Shown here one piece after another: positions 25,736 to 34,401 of a stretch of 64,000 nt of DNA. The position numbers and the translations under genes are program-made. Positions within the stretch are counted from its first letter, which is position 1, and each line of letters starts with the position of its first letter. The notes beneath the pieces were generated by a model that worked only from the letters and a program-made list of their open reading frames with translations, did no database searches and was not told the origin of the DNA. The stretch comes from Granulicella sp. L56 (GTDB lineage Bacteria; Acidobacteriota; Terriglobia; Terriglobales; Acidobacteriaceae), in contig NZ_LMUS01000006.1 of the NCBI RefSeq assembly GCF_009765835.1, positions 620,001 through 684,000 of the forward strand, written 5' to 3'.

Positions 25736-26218
25736 ATGAAACGAAAAACTTTTTGGATAGTGATTGTGGTGGTAGTGATTGTTGCCAGCGCAGCCCTAGC
25801 GCGCGCAGCGTTCAAGGGAGGACGCGGCTGGTGCGGGCCCGGCTGGCACCGTGGCGGACCACTGGGCCATGTGGCCCGCGAACTCCACATGAGCAAGGCA
25901 CAGGTCGCCGAGACCCGCTCGATTGTTGTTGCCGAACGCCCGACGCTAGCCGGGTTGCTCAAAGAACTGATTGGCGAGGCTCATCAAATGGCGGACGCAA
26001 CCGTCAACGGATCGTTTGATGAAAACAAGGTTCAAGCCATTGCGGCCACAGAGGGCAATACCTTCGCAAAGTTGATGGTAGAGAAAGAGCTGATCAAATC
26101 GCGAATCTATGCCACGGTGCTCGATAAAAGTCAGCGCAAATCGGCGGATGAGATGCAGCAGCACTTGCTCGACAGGCTTGACCATGTCGTTACGAAAATG
26201 CAAAGGCCGATTCAGTAA
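25736..26218 (+). CDS. Spy/CpxP-like periplasmic protein
   Basis: A 160-residue protein with an N-terminal export signal (KTFWIVIVVVVIVASAALARA), a short Gly/Trp/Cys patch (GGRGWCGPGWHRGG), then a mostly helical body: HMSKAQVAETRSIV, LAGLLKELIGEAHQMADA and RIYATVLDKSQRKSADEMQQHLLDRL. The helical repeats and the position of the second 'LxxxQ' segment resemble the Spy/CpxP (LTXXQ) family of stress chaperones and Cpx inhibitors. That family match is moderate, but the divergent location next to CpxRA-like genes is the classical cpxP arrangement. Likely role: feedback inhibitor or metal/misfolding buffer in the periplasm. Confidence 0.75.
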   Translation: MKRKTFWIVIVVVVIVASAALARAAFKGGRGWCGPGWHRGGPLGHVARELHMSKAQVAETRSIVVAERPTLAGLLKELIGEAHQMADATVNGSFDENKVQAIAATEGNTFAKLMVEKELIKSRIYATVLDKSQRKSADEMQQHLLDRLDHVVTKMQRPIQ

Positions 26219-26242
26219 GCGTTGGTTTCTGTGAGGAAAATA

Positions 26243-26941
26243 ATGAAAAATGATTCGATTTCCATGTCTCAACAGCGTCACGCTGGCCCTAATCTACTGC
26301 TGCTTACAATCGTCTACGCCGGGTTGCTGCTCGCGGGAGGCTCAAGACTCAGCGCCGCCTTCGCTATTCCGCACGACTCCGCTGAAAAGGCAGTCGCCTA
26401 TGTTGCAAAATATGGCTGGACCATCCAACTAGGCTCCTTCTTCGAACTGCTGTCCGCAATTCCGCTGGGACTCTTCATCGCAACCACCGTCAGCCGCTTG
26501 CGGTTTCTCGGTGTCAGCGCTTCGGGAGAGTCCATCGCGTTTCTGGGTGGGACCGGCGCTACGGTGATGTTGATGCTCTCCGCCCTTGCCAACTGGTCAC
26601 TCACGAGGCCGGGTATCGCCGAGGCGAACGGCGCTGTACAGGCGCTGCGGTCGATCAGCTTCGCCAGTGCAGGGCCTGCCTTCGCTATTTTCCTCGGCTT
26701 CTTTATCGCAGGCGTGTCTGTTACCTCTGGCTGCTATAAGCTCATGCCTCGTTGGCTTATGTGGCTTGGTATTGCCGTCGCCGTCGCATGCGAGTTGGCC
26801 ACGCTGACCGTTCTCAATTTCACGGCAGGCTACTTTATCCCAGTGGGTCGCTTCATCAGCATTGTCTGGATGATTGGTGTGTCGCTCAACCTGCCAGTCA
26901 ACATCGCTGCTAAAAGAATTGATCCAGTTGGCGAAGAGTAA
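26243..26941 (+). CDS. Multi-pass membrane protein of unknown function
   Basis: A 232-residue integral membrane protein with about six spans, recognised from hydrophobic runs near NLLLLTIVYAGLLLAGG, FFELLSAIPLGLFIATTV, AFLGGTGATVMLMLSALANW, FAIFLGFFIAGVSV, WLMWLGIAVAVACELATLTV and FISIVWMIGVSLNLPV. I do not recognise the family. AGGAAA lies 5-6 bp before the ATG at 26243, which is preferred over an upstream TTG at 26222. It starts 24 bp after the Spy-like stop on the same strand and is probably in the same Cpx-controlled transcript, suggesting an envelope role. Confidence 0.7.
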   Translation: MKNDSISMSQQRHAGPNLLLLTIVYAGLLLAGGSRLSAAFAIPHDSAEKAVAYVAKYGWTIQLGSFFELLSAIPLGLFIATTVSRLRFLGVSASGESIAFLGGTGATVMLMLSALANWSLTRPGIAEANGAVQALRSISFASAGPAFAIFLGFFIAGVSVTSGCYKLMPRWLMWLGIAVAVACELATLTVLNFTAGYFIPVGRFISIVWMIGVSLNLPVNIAAKRIDPVGEE

Positions 26942-26949
26942 AATCTGCC

Positions 26950-26980
26950 TGGCATCACTGTGATCGATCTCAGTGATGCT
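26950..26980. terminator. Hairpin between convergent genes
   Basis: GCATCACTG (26952-26960) pairs with CAGTGATGC (26971-26979) around the self-complementary tgatcgatct. It sits in the 37-bp gap between the convergent membrane-protein and TonB-domain genes. There is no good U-tract, so terminator function is only possible. Confidence 0.35.
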
Positions 26981-28472
26981 AATGAACGATCACAGGCGGC
27001 GGCCTCAAAGTGAAATCGACATAGACTGTAGTCGCAACGTCCTGGGGCTGCCCATCGACAGAATACGGTCTGTATCGCCACGTACGCACGGCAGCGACCG
27101 CCGCGCTTTGCAGAGAGGAAGGCCCCTTGATGACATGCAAAGTTTTAATCGCTCCAGACCTCGATATGGTGGCTTGCAGCGCAACTTGTCCCTCAAGGTG
27201 ATCCCTTAGAGCTTGAGCTGGATACTCGGGCCGCGGTGCCGAGAGCAGATACCCTGCCATGACGTTCGCGGGGACATATCTGAGCTTTGGACTATCGGAG
27301 ATGGGGTGAGTATCGGATGAAACGTTGGAGTTGGCGCCATCGAATGCGGTCGAAGGCGTCGACGTGGCTGCGGCTGTACCAACAGCAGTGGCGAGCTGGC
27401 TTGTTGATGAAGGAGGCGCAGGCGATGCGCCATCTGCGGTTAAAGCTGGTGATGGGGCAGTAACTGCGGGTGCAGACGTGGCCGGTGGAGGGGAACTGTT
27501 GAGATGGGATCGATCCCCTTGAAAACGTGCCAAGAGTGCCTGACCCCGTGCCGAGTGAATGTAGAAAAAAGCAGCAGCGGCGATTGCAGCCAGAACGATA
27601 AAGATTACAACGGGAACAATGCGCCGTCTTTTCTCGGTGCCATACTCGAAAGTCGGTGAGGAGAAGTCGTCATCTTCGTCCGTCCGAGGTTCGTCGAGAT
27701 GAGTTGGACCGAAGAATATGGCCCGACCTCGAGTTGGCAGTGGCGGGTCAATCGCGGGAACCTCTTCGGCAACGGGCATCACGACATCGGGCGCAACAGC
27801 ATCCGCCGTGCCACGACGCTGGAGAGGTTCGAGCCCCGCCGATTTATTTGCAGAAAGAGCAATTGGAGACGGCTCCATTTTGCCGATTCGCTGTTCAATG
27901 GAATCCAGGTGAAGCTTGACCTGCTGTGTATTGCTCTCGAGACGAGAGAGCGTCTGGCGAAGTTCGTTGGAGATCTCAAGTAAGCTGGCTTTGTCTTCAG
28001 GCACTTCGGCCGCACTCTTAGCAGGCGAAGCAGGGAGGGAAATCCGGATGGGCTCAGGCTCTTCAGTACGAACGACCGGCTTAGGAGGTAGCACTGCGCG
28101 TTGAGAGATTGGTCGCGAAGGTGAGCCGAACTGCTTCCAACATCCGGTGCCCAACAGGAACTCCATCAGCGTGTTCGTCGGCTGGGTGAGGTCGGCAGTT
28201 GTATCTGTAACGGACCGACCGCCAACAGAGGCCGCGATGATGCTCATCATATCGGTGAGCAGCAACCCTTCCCTCTCCTTCCTCACGACGGATTTAACCA
28301 GCGCCGAGAGGTCCATTCGAAACTGGTTGCTGCTTTCGAGCGTCCTTGTAAATTCGAAGAGATCGTCGGCCGATCCATGACGGATGTGATTCGTGTCGAG
28401 CAGCGAACGAAACTCCGCGATAGCGCTTCCAAAGCGCTGGACCGTCTCCTGCGTGTCTAAAAAGAAAGGCAT
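26979..28472 (-). CDS. TonB C-terminal-domain protein with a long cytoplasmic N-terminal region
   Basis: About 497 residues. The first 285 or so are cytoplasmic by prediction: no signal, a helical region with a coiled-coil stretch (LLEISNELRQTLSRLES and HLDSIEQRIGKME). One membrane span follows (RRRIVPVVIFIVLAAIAAAAFFYI), then a Ser/Pro/Ala/Thr-rich periplasmic linker of about 85 residues, then a TonB C-terminal domain: APRPEYPAQALRDHLEGQV, VIKGPSSLQSAAVAAVRTWRYRP. The TonB-type fold passes proton-motive energy to outer-membrane receptors, but normal TonB has only a few residues before its span. The start is uncertain: ATG 28472 has GAGGGG very close; TTG 28514 in the same frame has no site. 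No exbB/exbD is nearby. Confidence 0.8.
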   Translation of the reverse strand: MPFFLDTQETVQRFGSAIAEFRSLLDTNHIRHGSADDLFEFTRTLESSNQFRMDLSALVKSVVRKEREGLLLTDMMSIIAASVGGRSVTDTTADLTQPTNTLMEFLLGTGCWKQFGSPSRPISQRAVLPPKPVVRTEEPEPIRISLPASPAKSAAEVPEDKASLLEISNELRQTLSRLESNTQQVKLHLDSIEQRIGKMEPSPIALSANKSAGLEPLQRRGTADAVAPDVVMPVAEEVPAIDPPLPTRGRAIFFGPTHLDEPRTDEDDDFSSPTFEYGTEKRRRIVPVVIFIVLAAIAAAAFFYIHSARGQALLARFQGDRSHLNSSPPPATSAPAVTAPSPALTADGASPAPPSSTSQLATAVGTAAATSTPSTAFDGANSNVSSDTHPISDSPKLRYVPANVMAGYLLSAPRPEYPAQALRDHLEGQVALQATISRSGAIKTLHVIKGPSSLQSAAVAAVRTWRYRPYSVDGQPQDVATTVYVDFTLRPPPVIVH

Positions 28473-28633
28473 CCCCTCTTTGATGGACAGCGCTTTAATA
28501 AGGGTTGCGTGCAAAGTGCAGGAATCGGGCCGTCTGCTGTAAGCGGAGATATATCAGCAGATAAAATTGGGCCGCTCTGCTCAAAGAGAGTGATCCAAGC
28601 TAGAGTCCAGAAAATAAGCGCCTTAAGGAAGAT

Positions 28634-28675
28634 CAGGCCAACTCCGAAACGTCGGAGTTGGCCTGGGTCTTTTTC
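28634..28675. terminator. Hairpin terminator downstream of the CysJ-like gene
   Basis: A perfect 14-bp stem (28634-28647 with 28652-28665) with a 4-base loop. The better T-tract (ggtcttttt) is on the plus strand, while the only adjacent genes run minus; on that strand the tail is atcttcctt. Bidirectional terminator is the best reading. Confidence 0.65.
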
Positions 28676-28694
28676 GATTCGCAAGCTTTCGCTT

Positions 28695-29870
28695 CTAGTA
28701 GACATCCCTCTGATAGCGCTTCTGCTTCTTCATCGTCGCGAGGTACTCTGCCGCATGTTCAAGCGTGCCGTTCGATCCTCTGGCGATTACATCGAGCAGA
28801 GCAGTTTCTACGTCCTTCGCCATACGCGTCGCATCGCCGCAGACATAGAAGTACGCGCCGCGCTCGAGCCATGCATACAGCTCGGCAGCCTTCTCCTGCA
28901 TACGGTCCTGCACATAGACCTTCTTCGCCTGATCGCGCGAAAATGCCGTATCAAGATGCGTCAACACACCATCCTTGTGCATTCCCTGCAGCTGTTCCTT
29001 ATAGAGAAAGTCCATCGCCTCGCGCTGCTCGCCGAAGAAGAGCCAGTTGTCGCCAGGCTCACCCTTCGCCTGCCGCTCTTCAAGAAAAGAGCGGAAGGGA
29101 GCAATTCCTGTTCCCGGCCCGATCATGATCACCGGGGCCGATGTATCTTCCGGCAGCCGGAAGTTTCCGTTCGCATGAAGGAAGATCGGCATCTTGATGC
29201 CGACGCCGGCGCGGTCGCCGAGGTGTCCGCTGGCCACGCCCTGACGGTTGCGGCCATGCGCGTCGTATCGCACCACGCGCACCGTGGTCTGCACATTGTC
29301 GTTGTGCATCGCCTGGCTCGACGCGATGGAGTACATGCGCGGCGTCAAACGCTGCAGCACATGAAACAGCTCCTGAGGATCTTTCACGACGCCGGGAAAG
29401 TCCGTGGCGAGATCCACAAACTCGCGACCCCAGCAATATTCTTCAGCGCGGGCTTTGTGCTCGGGGCCAACCATCACCTTCAGCCCTTCGATCTCGGGTG
29501 CCAGCTTCGCATACTGGTTCACGCTGCCGCGTGCGAGCTTGCCGATGCCCAGCCGCGTCCGCAGCGCCTCTTCGAGGCTAATCTCTACCTTGTAGTGGTC
29601 CAGCACGCGCTCGTCACCCTTGAAGCCCAGAGCGGTCAATGCCTCCGCAACCGCCTCGGGGCGGTTCTCGGGGAGGATCCCGACCGCATCGCCGGGGGTG
29701 TAGGCCATGCCATCTTCGAGCGATAGCTCCACATGCCGGGTCTCTTTTTCCGATCCCTCAGCCGTCAATAGCTCGTTGACAGTAACCGTCGAAAAATACG
29801 GGTTATTGCGTGTGTACTTCGCCGCGTGCGCCGGCGCTGACTTAGCTTCCTGCTCCAAAACCTCACTCAT
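28695..29870 (-). CDS. CysJ-like NADPH flavin reductase without flavodoxin domain
   Basis: A 391-residue protein matching the FAD/NADPH part of sulfite-reductase alpha subunit/cytochrome P450 reductase proteins. FAD-binding is shown by LTPRMYSIASS (RxYS), the connecting insert by LARGSVNQYAKLAPE, and NADPH-binding by MIGPGTGIAPFRSFLEER and YVCGDATRMAKDVE, ending in the aromatic C-terminal RDVY. There is no FMN/flavodoxin domain at the N-terminus, so electrons must pass to a separate partner (flavodoxin or the hemoprotein directly). No cysI or cysH is in the window. Such truncated CysJ proteins are frequent in Acidobacteriota. Substrate: sulfite reductase partner is the default guess. Confidence 0.88.
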   Translation of the reverse strand: MSEVLEQEAKSAPAHAAKYTRNNPYFSTVTVNELLTAEGSEKETRHVELSLEDGMAYTPGDAVGILPENRPEAVAEALTALGFKGDERVLDHYKVEISLEEALRTRLGIGKLARGSVNQYAKLAPEIEGLKVMVGPEHKARAEEYCWGREFVDLATDFPGVVKDPQELFHVLQRLTPRMYSIASSQAMHNDNVQTTVRVVRYDAHGRNRQGVASGHLGDRAGVGIKMPIFLHANGNFRLPEDTSAPVIMIGPGTGIAPFRSFLEERQAKGEPGDNWLFFGEQREAMDFLYKEQLQGMHKDGVLTHLDTAFSRDQAKKVYVQDRMQEKAAELYAWLERGAYFYVCGDATRMAKDVETALLDVIARGSNGTLEHAAEYLATMKKQKRYQRDVY

Positions 29871-29932
29871 CCCTTAATGATAAAAGGTAATGGCCATTCC
29901 GCAAAATACATTCGCACACAGATGCAATCTTC

Positions 29933-30469
29933 TTATGGCAGCCGAAACACAATTCCCGTGCTCAGCGTCTTGGGAACGAAGCTGTCTCCGAGCCCCGCAA
30001 GCCTGCCATAGCTGAACTCCACCACCCGCCAATCGATCCTCGGCAGGATAGTAAAGTCAACGCCACCAACAAACTGATAGGCAAATTTGGTCGATGACGT
30101 TCGCGCCGACCCTTGCCCTACCTTCAAATGCCCGAGGCCGCCCAGCACCTCTCCATAGGGTTTGAACGGCAAGACACGCGGCGTCACCGCAAGGCGCACC
30201 CCACCCAGTAGGGTGTCGAGCGTCTGGTTGGTATAGGCTCCGTTCGTGTTGCCACTCCCCGCAAAGGTTCCGCGAACGTCCAGCCCGGTGGCGAACAATC
30301 CATGCTCCGCGTCGTGATAGAGGCCCACCGTCGGCCCATACATCCATGATGTGTTTGGAGCACTCAACTTGGCCGCGGTGAACTCACCATAGATAGCAGT
30401 CTGTGCATGAGCCATACCAACCAGCCCCAACGTCATCATTCCCAACAAACAGATTCTGATAAAACGCAT
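29933..30469 (-). CDS. Small predicted outer-membrane beta-barrel protein
   Basis: A 178-residue exported protein: signal peptide MRFIRICLLGMMTLGLVGMAHAQ, then an OmpA/Opa-like small barrel pattern of alternating strands (AIYGEFTAAKLS, GPTVGLYHD, TLLGGVRLAV, FKPYGEVLGGLGHLKVG, FAYQFVGGVDF, DWRVVEFSYGRL) and a final strand ending in Phe (TGIVFRLP). I set the start at 30469 because GGAAG lies 6 bp upstream; an in-frame ATG at 30475 abuts the site. No specific family is recognised. It diverges from the first Cys/His-rich gene. Confidence 0.72.
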   Translation of the reverse strand: MRFIRICLLGMMTLGLVGMAHAQTAIYGEFTAAKLSAPNTSWMYGPTVGLYHDAEHGLFATGLDVRGTFAGSGNTNGAYTNQTLDTLLGGVRLAVTPRVLPFKPYGEVLGGLGHLKVGQGSARTSSTKFAYQFVGGVDFTILPRIDWRVVEFSYGRLAGLGDSFVPKTLSTGIVFRLP

Positions 30470-30523
30470 AAACATCTTCCAATTTTAAGCTTCTCGCCGC
30501 AGCTTGTCCTGTGCGCGAACCTG

Positions 30524-30934
30524 ATGGATAAACCCATCAGCTACAATCGCAGTGTGCGACGCATTCTGGCACTTTCGCTGTTGCTGCTCTTCAGCTTTCC
30601 GCTGGTGTCGCCGCTGCTCGCGCTCTCCACAAACTCAGACTCGAACCTGCCAGCCTGCTGCCGCCGCAACGGAGTCCACCACTGCCAGATGAAGGTGCAG
30701 CGGCCGGGCGCCTCCGCGCATCAGGTCACAGTTTCCACCGTTTCGACGAAGTGCCCCTTTTATCCCAGCCCGGCAACGCTGGTTCGGCACAACGACGCAC
30801 GGCTTCATGCCAGCACCCGCCTGCTTGCTGCATCTGTGAATCACAGCACCGTCAAAGCGCACCCCTGCGCTCATGTCCGGATTGCCCTTGATACAGCATG
30901 GCAAAAGCGCGGCCCTCCTAGCTACATCTCCTAA
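30524..30934 (+). CDS. Small exported Cys/His-rich protein, copy 1
   Basis: A 136-residue protein with an N-terminal signal (RRILALSLLLLFSFPLVSPLLA). Just after the likely cleavage site is the motif LPACCRRNGVHHCQM, and later TKCPFYPSP, giving Cys and His ligands suited to metal or disulphide chemistry. The C-terminus has WQKRGPPS. All three elements recur in the next gene, so the two are paralogues. I do not recognise a named family; the short length, export, Cys/His cluster and RGPP ending recall DUF2946-like proteins of copper loci, but this is weak. The frame is open upstream to 30407; the ATG at 30524 gives the signal peptide directly. Possible metallochaperone next to a TonB-dependent receptor. 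Confidence 0.65.
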   Translation: MDKPISYNRSVRRILALSLLLLFSFPLVSPLLALSTNSDSNLPACCRRNGVHHCQMKVQRPGASAHQVTVSTVSTKCPFYPSPATLVRHNDARLHASTRLLAASVNHSTVKAHPCAHVRIALDTAWQKRGPPSYIS

Positions 30935-31073
30935 CCTCTAAAAACTGATCCGACATTGTTCGCTTCGCGCCCGTAACTCAAGGCTCCACTTTTATGTGGT
31001 GCGACGCTGTACACGAACAATCTCATGTCTTCTTCCAAAGTCGCCCTATAAACATTGCTGCGTAAGGCTGCTT

Positions 31074-31469
31074 GTGCGTCGTGTTCTCTCCATCTCGCTG
31101 CTGTTGCTGTTCATGCTGCCGCTGGTCTCGCCGCTCTTCGCGGCGTCCACGGCAGACGCGAACGTGCCTGTGTGCTGCAGGCGCAATGGCAAGCATCATT
31201 GCATGATGGCGGCTGCCATTGCGCAGCGTTCCTCCAGCGACACTGGCAAAGCTGAAACCGCAAGCGTGCAGGAGAGCTGCCCCTATAGCGCAGCCGTTCC
31301 CGCAGTCGTCAATCTTCCCTTCAACCCCGACGAAATCCAGACGGCAGTCTCCGCCGTCACCATCAGTTCGTCGGCTCACCCAACCCAGATCGAAGTTTCC
31401 CCCCGCGTTTCCATCGACCGCTCCCACCAGAAACGCGGTCCTCCATCACTGAGACTCTCCCGCTCCTGA
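31074..31469 (+). CDS. Small exported Cys/His-rich protein, copy 2
   Basis: A 131-residue paralogue of the gene before it. A GTG start at 31074 with AAGG about 7 bp upstream gives a direct signal peptide (MRRVLSISLLLLFMLPLVSPLFA); the frame is open to 30996. Shared features with copy 1: RRxL-S-LLLLF and PLVSPL in the signal, VPVCCRRNGKHHCMM after cleavage, ESCPYSAA, and HQKRGPPS near the end. The motif CCRRNG-x-HHC-x-M holds three Cys, two His and a Met, as in soft-metal sites. It lies 68 bp before the TonB-dependent receptor on the same strand, so all probably form one transcript. Function unknown; copper or other soft-metal handling is inference. Confidence 0.65.
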   Translation: MRRVLSISLLLLFMLPLVSPLFAASTADANVPVCCRRNGKHHCMMAAAIAQRSSSDTGKAETASVQESCPYSAAVPAVVNLPFNPDEIQTAVSAVTISSSAHPTQIEVSPRVSIDRSHQKRGPPSLRLSRS

Positions 31470-31537
31470 ACACAGGAAATGGACAGTGCGGCATAGCGCG
31501 ACAACCGTGCACCGCACCCGAACCTTTGGAGGAATCA

Positions 31538-34384
31538 GTGCAGCTTCTCAGGCATCACCTTGCAGTCATCGTCTTCACCTTTGCCGCTCTCACAACCACC
31601 AGTGCGCAGCAGACCGTGAACAACGCTTCTCTCAGCGGACGCGTCATCGATCCGTCCGGCGCTGTCATCGCCAACGCGCAGATCACAGCAACCCAGACGG
31701 CAACCAATATTTCGCGCACGATCTCAACCAGCAAAGACGGGCGTTTTCGCTTCCCTTATCTCTCCCTCGGCACTTATAACGTCCACGTCCACCAACAAGG
31801 CTTCGCAGAAGCCGACCGTTCCATCACCCTGACCGTCGGTGCGGACTTCGATCTGCAAATTGCGCTCCCTCTGGCCGGAACCCAGACCTCAGTTAACGTA
31901 TCCAGCCAGTCCATGCTTCTCGAAACCAACCGCAGCGAAGTTGCCAACACCATCTCTCCGCACGAGATCGAGAACCTCTCCCTGCTGGGCCGAAACTTCC
32001 TCGACCTGGCTCTCCTCGTTCCCGGTGTCTCACCCACCAACACCGCCAGTACGCAGCTCTTCGCCGAAACCTCCGCCGTCCCCGGGCAGGGAATCTCCAT
32101 CGGCAGTCAGCGCAACTTCTCCAACAGCTTCGTCGTCGATGGCCTCTCCGCCAATGATGACGCCGCGGGACTCACCGGAACCTTCTACGGACTCGACGTC
32201 GTGCGCGAGTTTCAGGTCGTCACCTCCGGCGGTCAGGCCGAGTTCGGCCGCGCACTCGGCGGCTACATCAACATGGTCACCAAGAGCGGCACCAATGCGC
32301 TCCACGGCAGCCTCTACGGCTATCTGCGCAACCAGCGCCTCAACGCCGACAATGCGCTCTCACAAAGTAAGCTGCCCATCACGCAAGCCCAATACGGAGC
32401 CAGCCTCGCAGGCCCCATCCTGCGCAACCGTACCTTCTACTTCACCAACTTCGAACGCAAGCAGCTCAATCAGGACGGACTCATCACCATCGCGCCCGCC
32501 AACGTCGCCGCCATCAACAGCCGTCTCCAAACCATCGGCTACCAGGGCCCGCAGATCACGACTGGCCTCTACTCAAACCCGGTCCACACAAATAACTTCT
32601 TTGCCAGGATCGATCATCACCTCAACGACCGCGACCAGCTCAGCGCGCGTTACAGCCTCTACGAAGTGGACAGTAAGAACTCGCGCGGCGTCGGCGGGCT
32701 AAGCGCCATCAGCGCTGCGGCTGCGCTTCACGATATCGACCAGACCATCGCCGTCAGTAATATCTTCACCCTCTCTCCCCGAACCGTAAACGAAACCCGC
32801 GGCCAGTTCACTCGAAGTAACCTCACAGCGTTGCCCAACGACGCCACTGGCCCTGCCGTCAGCATCTCCGGCGTCGCCTCCTTCGGCACACTCTCCGCCT
32901 CTCCCACAGGCCGCCTCGACTACCTCTACGAAGTAGTCGACAATCTCTCTCATCAGGCAGGCAGCCATTCGCTCCGCGCTGGCGTGGACTTCCTCTTCAA
33001 CGACCTCACCATCACCTTCCCCATGTCCAACCGTGGAAGCTACTCCTTCTCTTCGCTCAATAATTTTCTCAACGACACCTACAACAACTCGGGCTACACC
33101 CAATCCTTCGGCAACCCCCTCGTGCCGCAGACCAACCCCAATCTCGGCCTCTATGTGCAGGATGAATGGAAGCTCGCGCGATCCCTCACGCTCAACGCTG
33201 GTCTCCGCTACGATCTGCAATTTCTCAAATCCATCGCCACGGACACCAACAACATCTCGCCAAGGATAGGCTTCGCCTGGTCACCACATCGCACTACTGT
33301 AGTTCGCGGAAGCTACGGACTCTTCTACGATCGTGTTCCCCTGCGTCCGCTCTCAAACGCGCTCCAGTCGAGCAACAACACGACCAACATCAACAGCTCC
33401 ACTTTCGTTACCGTCAGCGTTTCGCCGACTCAAACCGGAGCGCCCACCTTCCCCAACATTCTCACAACACTCCCCACGGGTGTTCTGGTCAACTTCACCA
33501 CGATGGACCCGCATATCCAGAACGCCTACTCCGAGCAGGCCAGCCTCGAAGTCGAACAGCAGCTAAGCGCCAGCAGCAATCTCAGCCTCAGCTACCAACA
33601 TCTGCGCGGCCTCCATCTGCTTGCCTCCGTCAACCAGAACACGCCCACCTGCATTGCCACCGGCAACAACAACGGCTGCCGTCCCAACGCCGCCTACGGC
33701 AACAATAAGCAGTACCAGTCCGCCGGAGACTCCTACTACGACGGGCTCTCCGTCTCCTTCCAGCAAAAGCCAACGCGCTGGGGAGCTTACCGCATCTCCT
33801 ACAACTGGTCGAAGGCAATCGACGACGTAGGAGAATTTTTCTTCAGTTCACCCATCAACAATTTCGATATCGCCGAAGACCGTGGCCTCTCCGACGACGA
33901 TCAGCGCAATCGCCTCGTCTTCGACGGCACCATCCATACTGCGATGCAGCCATCCCACGGACTTTGGAGCCACGTCACCAGCGGCTTCCTGCTCAGCACC
34001 ATGCTCCAGTACTACACCCCTTCGCCCTTCAACATCACCACCGGAACCAATAGCATTCAGGGCACAACCCTGCGCCCCTGCGTATCCGGCATCGCCAACT
34101 GCACCCAGGCGCTGCCCGGAACCGTCATCGCACGCAACGCCGGAGTTGGCTTCAACTTCTTCAACATGAACACTCGCCTTAGCCGCACCTTTCCCCTGGG
34201 AGACCGCTTCCGTCTCGAAGCCATCGCAGAAGCCTTCAACGCACTCAACCATCGCAACGACCTCATTCCGAACGGAACCTTCGGAACCGGCACTTACCCC
34301 AACGCAGCCAACTCCAGCTTCGGCCATGCCACCGCTGTCGGCGATCCGCGGCAGGTTCAACTCGCAGCCCGCCTGACTTTCTAA
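31538..34384 (+). CDS. Oar-like TonB-dependent receptor
   Basis: A 948-residue outer-membrane receptor. Signal peptide (VIVFTFAALTTTSAQQ), then a carboxypeptidase-regulatory-like (CarboxypepD_reg) domain with LSGRVIDPSGAVIANAQI and GRFRFPYLSLGTYNVHV, a plug domain (about 120-240) with NFLDLALLVPGVSP and VVTSGGQAEFGRALGG, and a long beta-barrel ending in Phe (VQLAARLTF). This is the giant Oar-like type that dominates acidobacterial genomes. The start is GTG at 31538 with GGAGGA 4-5 bp upstream, better than the TTG at 31526. The ligand is not evident. Position after two Cys/His-rich proteins and before a BNR protein with a CPCC motif suggests a metal-related ligand, which is inference. Confidence 0.92.
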   Translation: MQLLRHHLAVIVFTFAALTTTSAQQTVNNASLSGRVIDPSGAVIANAQITATQTATNISRTISTSKDGRFRFPYLSLGTYNVHVHQQGFAEADRSITLTVGADFDLQIALPLAGTQTSVNVSSQSMLLETNRSEVANTISPHEIENLSLLGRNFLDLALLVPGVSPTNTASTQLFAETSAVPGQGISIGSQRNFSNSFVVDGLSANDDAAGLTGTFYGLDVVREFQVVTSGGQAEFGRALGGYINMVTKSGTNALHGSLYGYLRNQRLNADNALSQSKLPITQAQYGASLAGPILRNRTFYFTNFERKQLNQDGLITIAPANVAAINSRLQTIGYQGPQITTGLYSNPVHTNNFFARIDHHLNDRDQLSARYSLYEVDSKNSRGVGGLSAISAAAALHDIDQTIAVSNIFTLSPRTVNETRGQFTRSNLTALPNDATGPAVSISGVASFGTLSASPTGRLDYLYEVVDNLSHQAGSHSLRAGVDFLFNDLTITFPMSNRGSYSFSSLNNFLNDTYNNSGYTQSFGNPLVPQTNPNLGLYVQDEWKLARSLTLNAGLRYDLQFLKSIATDTNNISPRIGFAWSPHRTTVVRGSYGLFYDRVPLRPLSNALQSSNNTTNINSSTFVTVSVSPTQTGAPTFPNILTTLPTGVLVNFTTMDPHIQNAYSEQASLEVEQQLSASSNLSLSYQHLRGLHLLASVNQNTPTCIATGNNNGCRPNAAYGNNKQYQSAGDSYYDGLSVSFQQKPTRWGAYRISYNWSKAIDDVGEFFFSSPINNFDIAEDRGLSDDDQRNRLVFDGTIHTAMQPSHGLWSHVTSGFLLSTMLQYYTPSPFNITTGTNSIQGTTLRPCVSGIANCTQALPGTVIARNAGVGFNFFNMNTRLSRTFPLGDRFRLEAIAEAFNALNHRNDLIPNGTFGTGTYPNAANSSFGHATAVGDPRQVQLAARLTF

Positions 34385-34401
34385 CAATCAAAGGAACCGT
34401 G

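Noticed and set aside
28509-29726. A 405-codon plus-strand open frame antisense to the CysJ-like gene
   Set aside because: It has no domain or signal, mirrors the codon structure of the minus-strand reductase, and the reductase shows complete family motifs.
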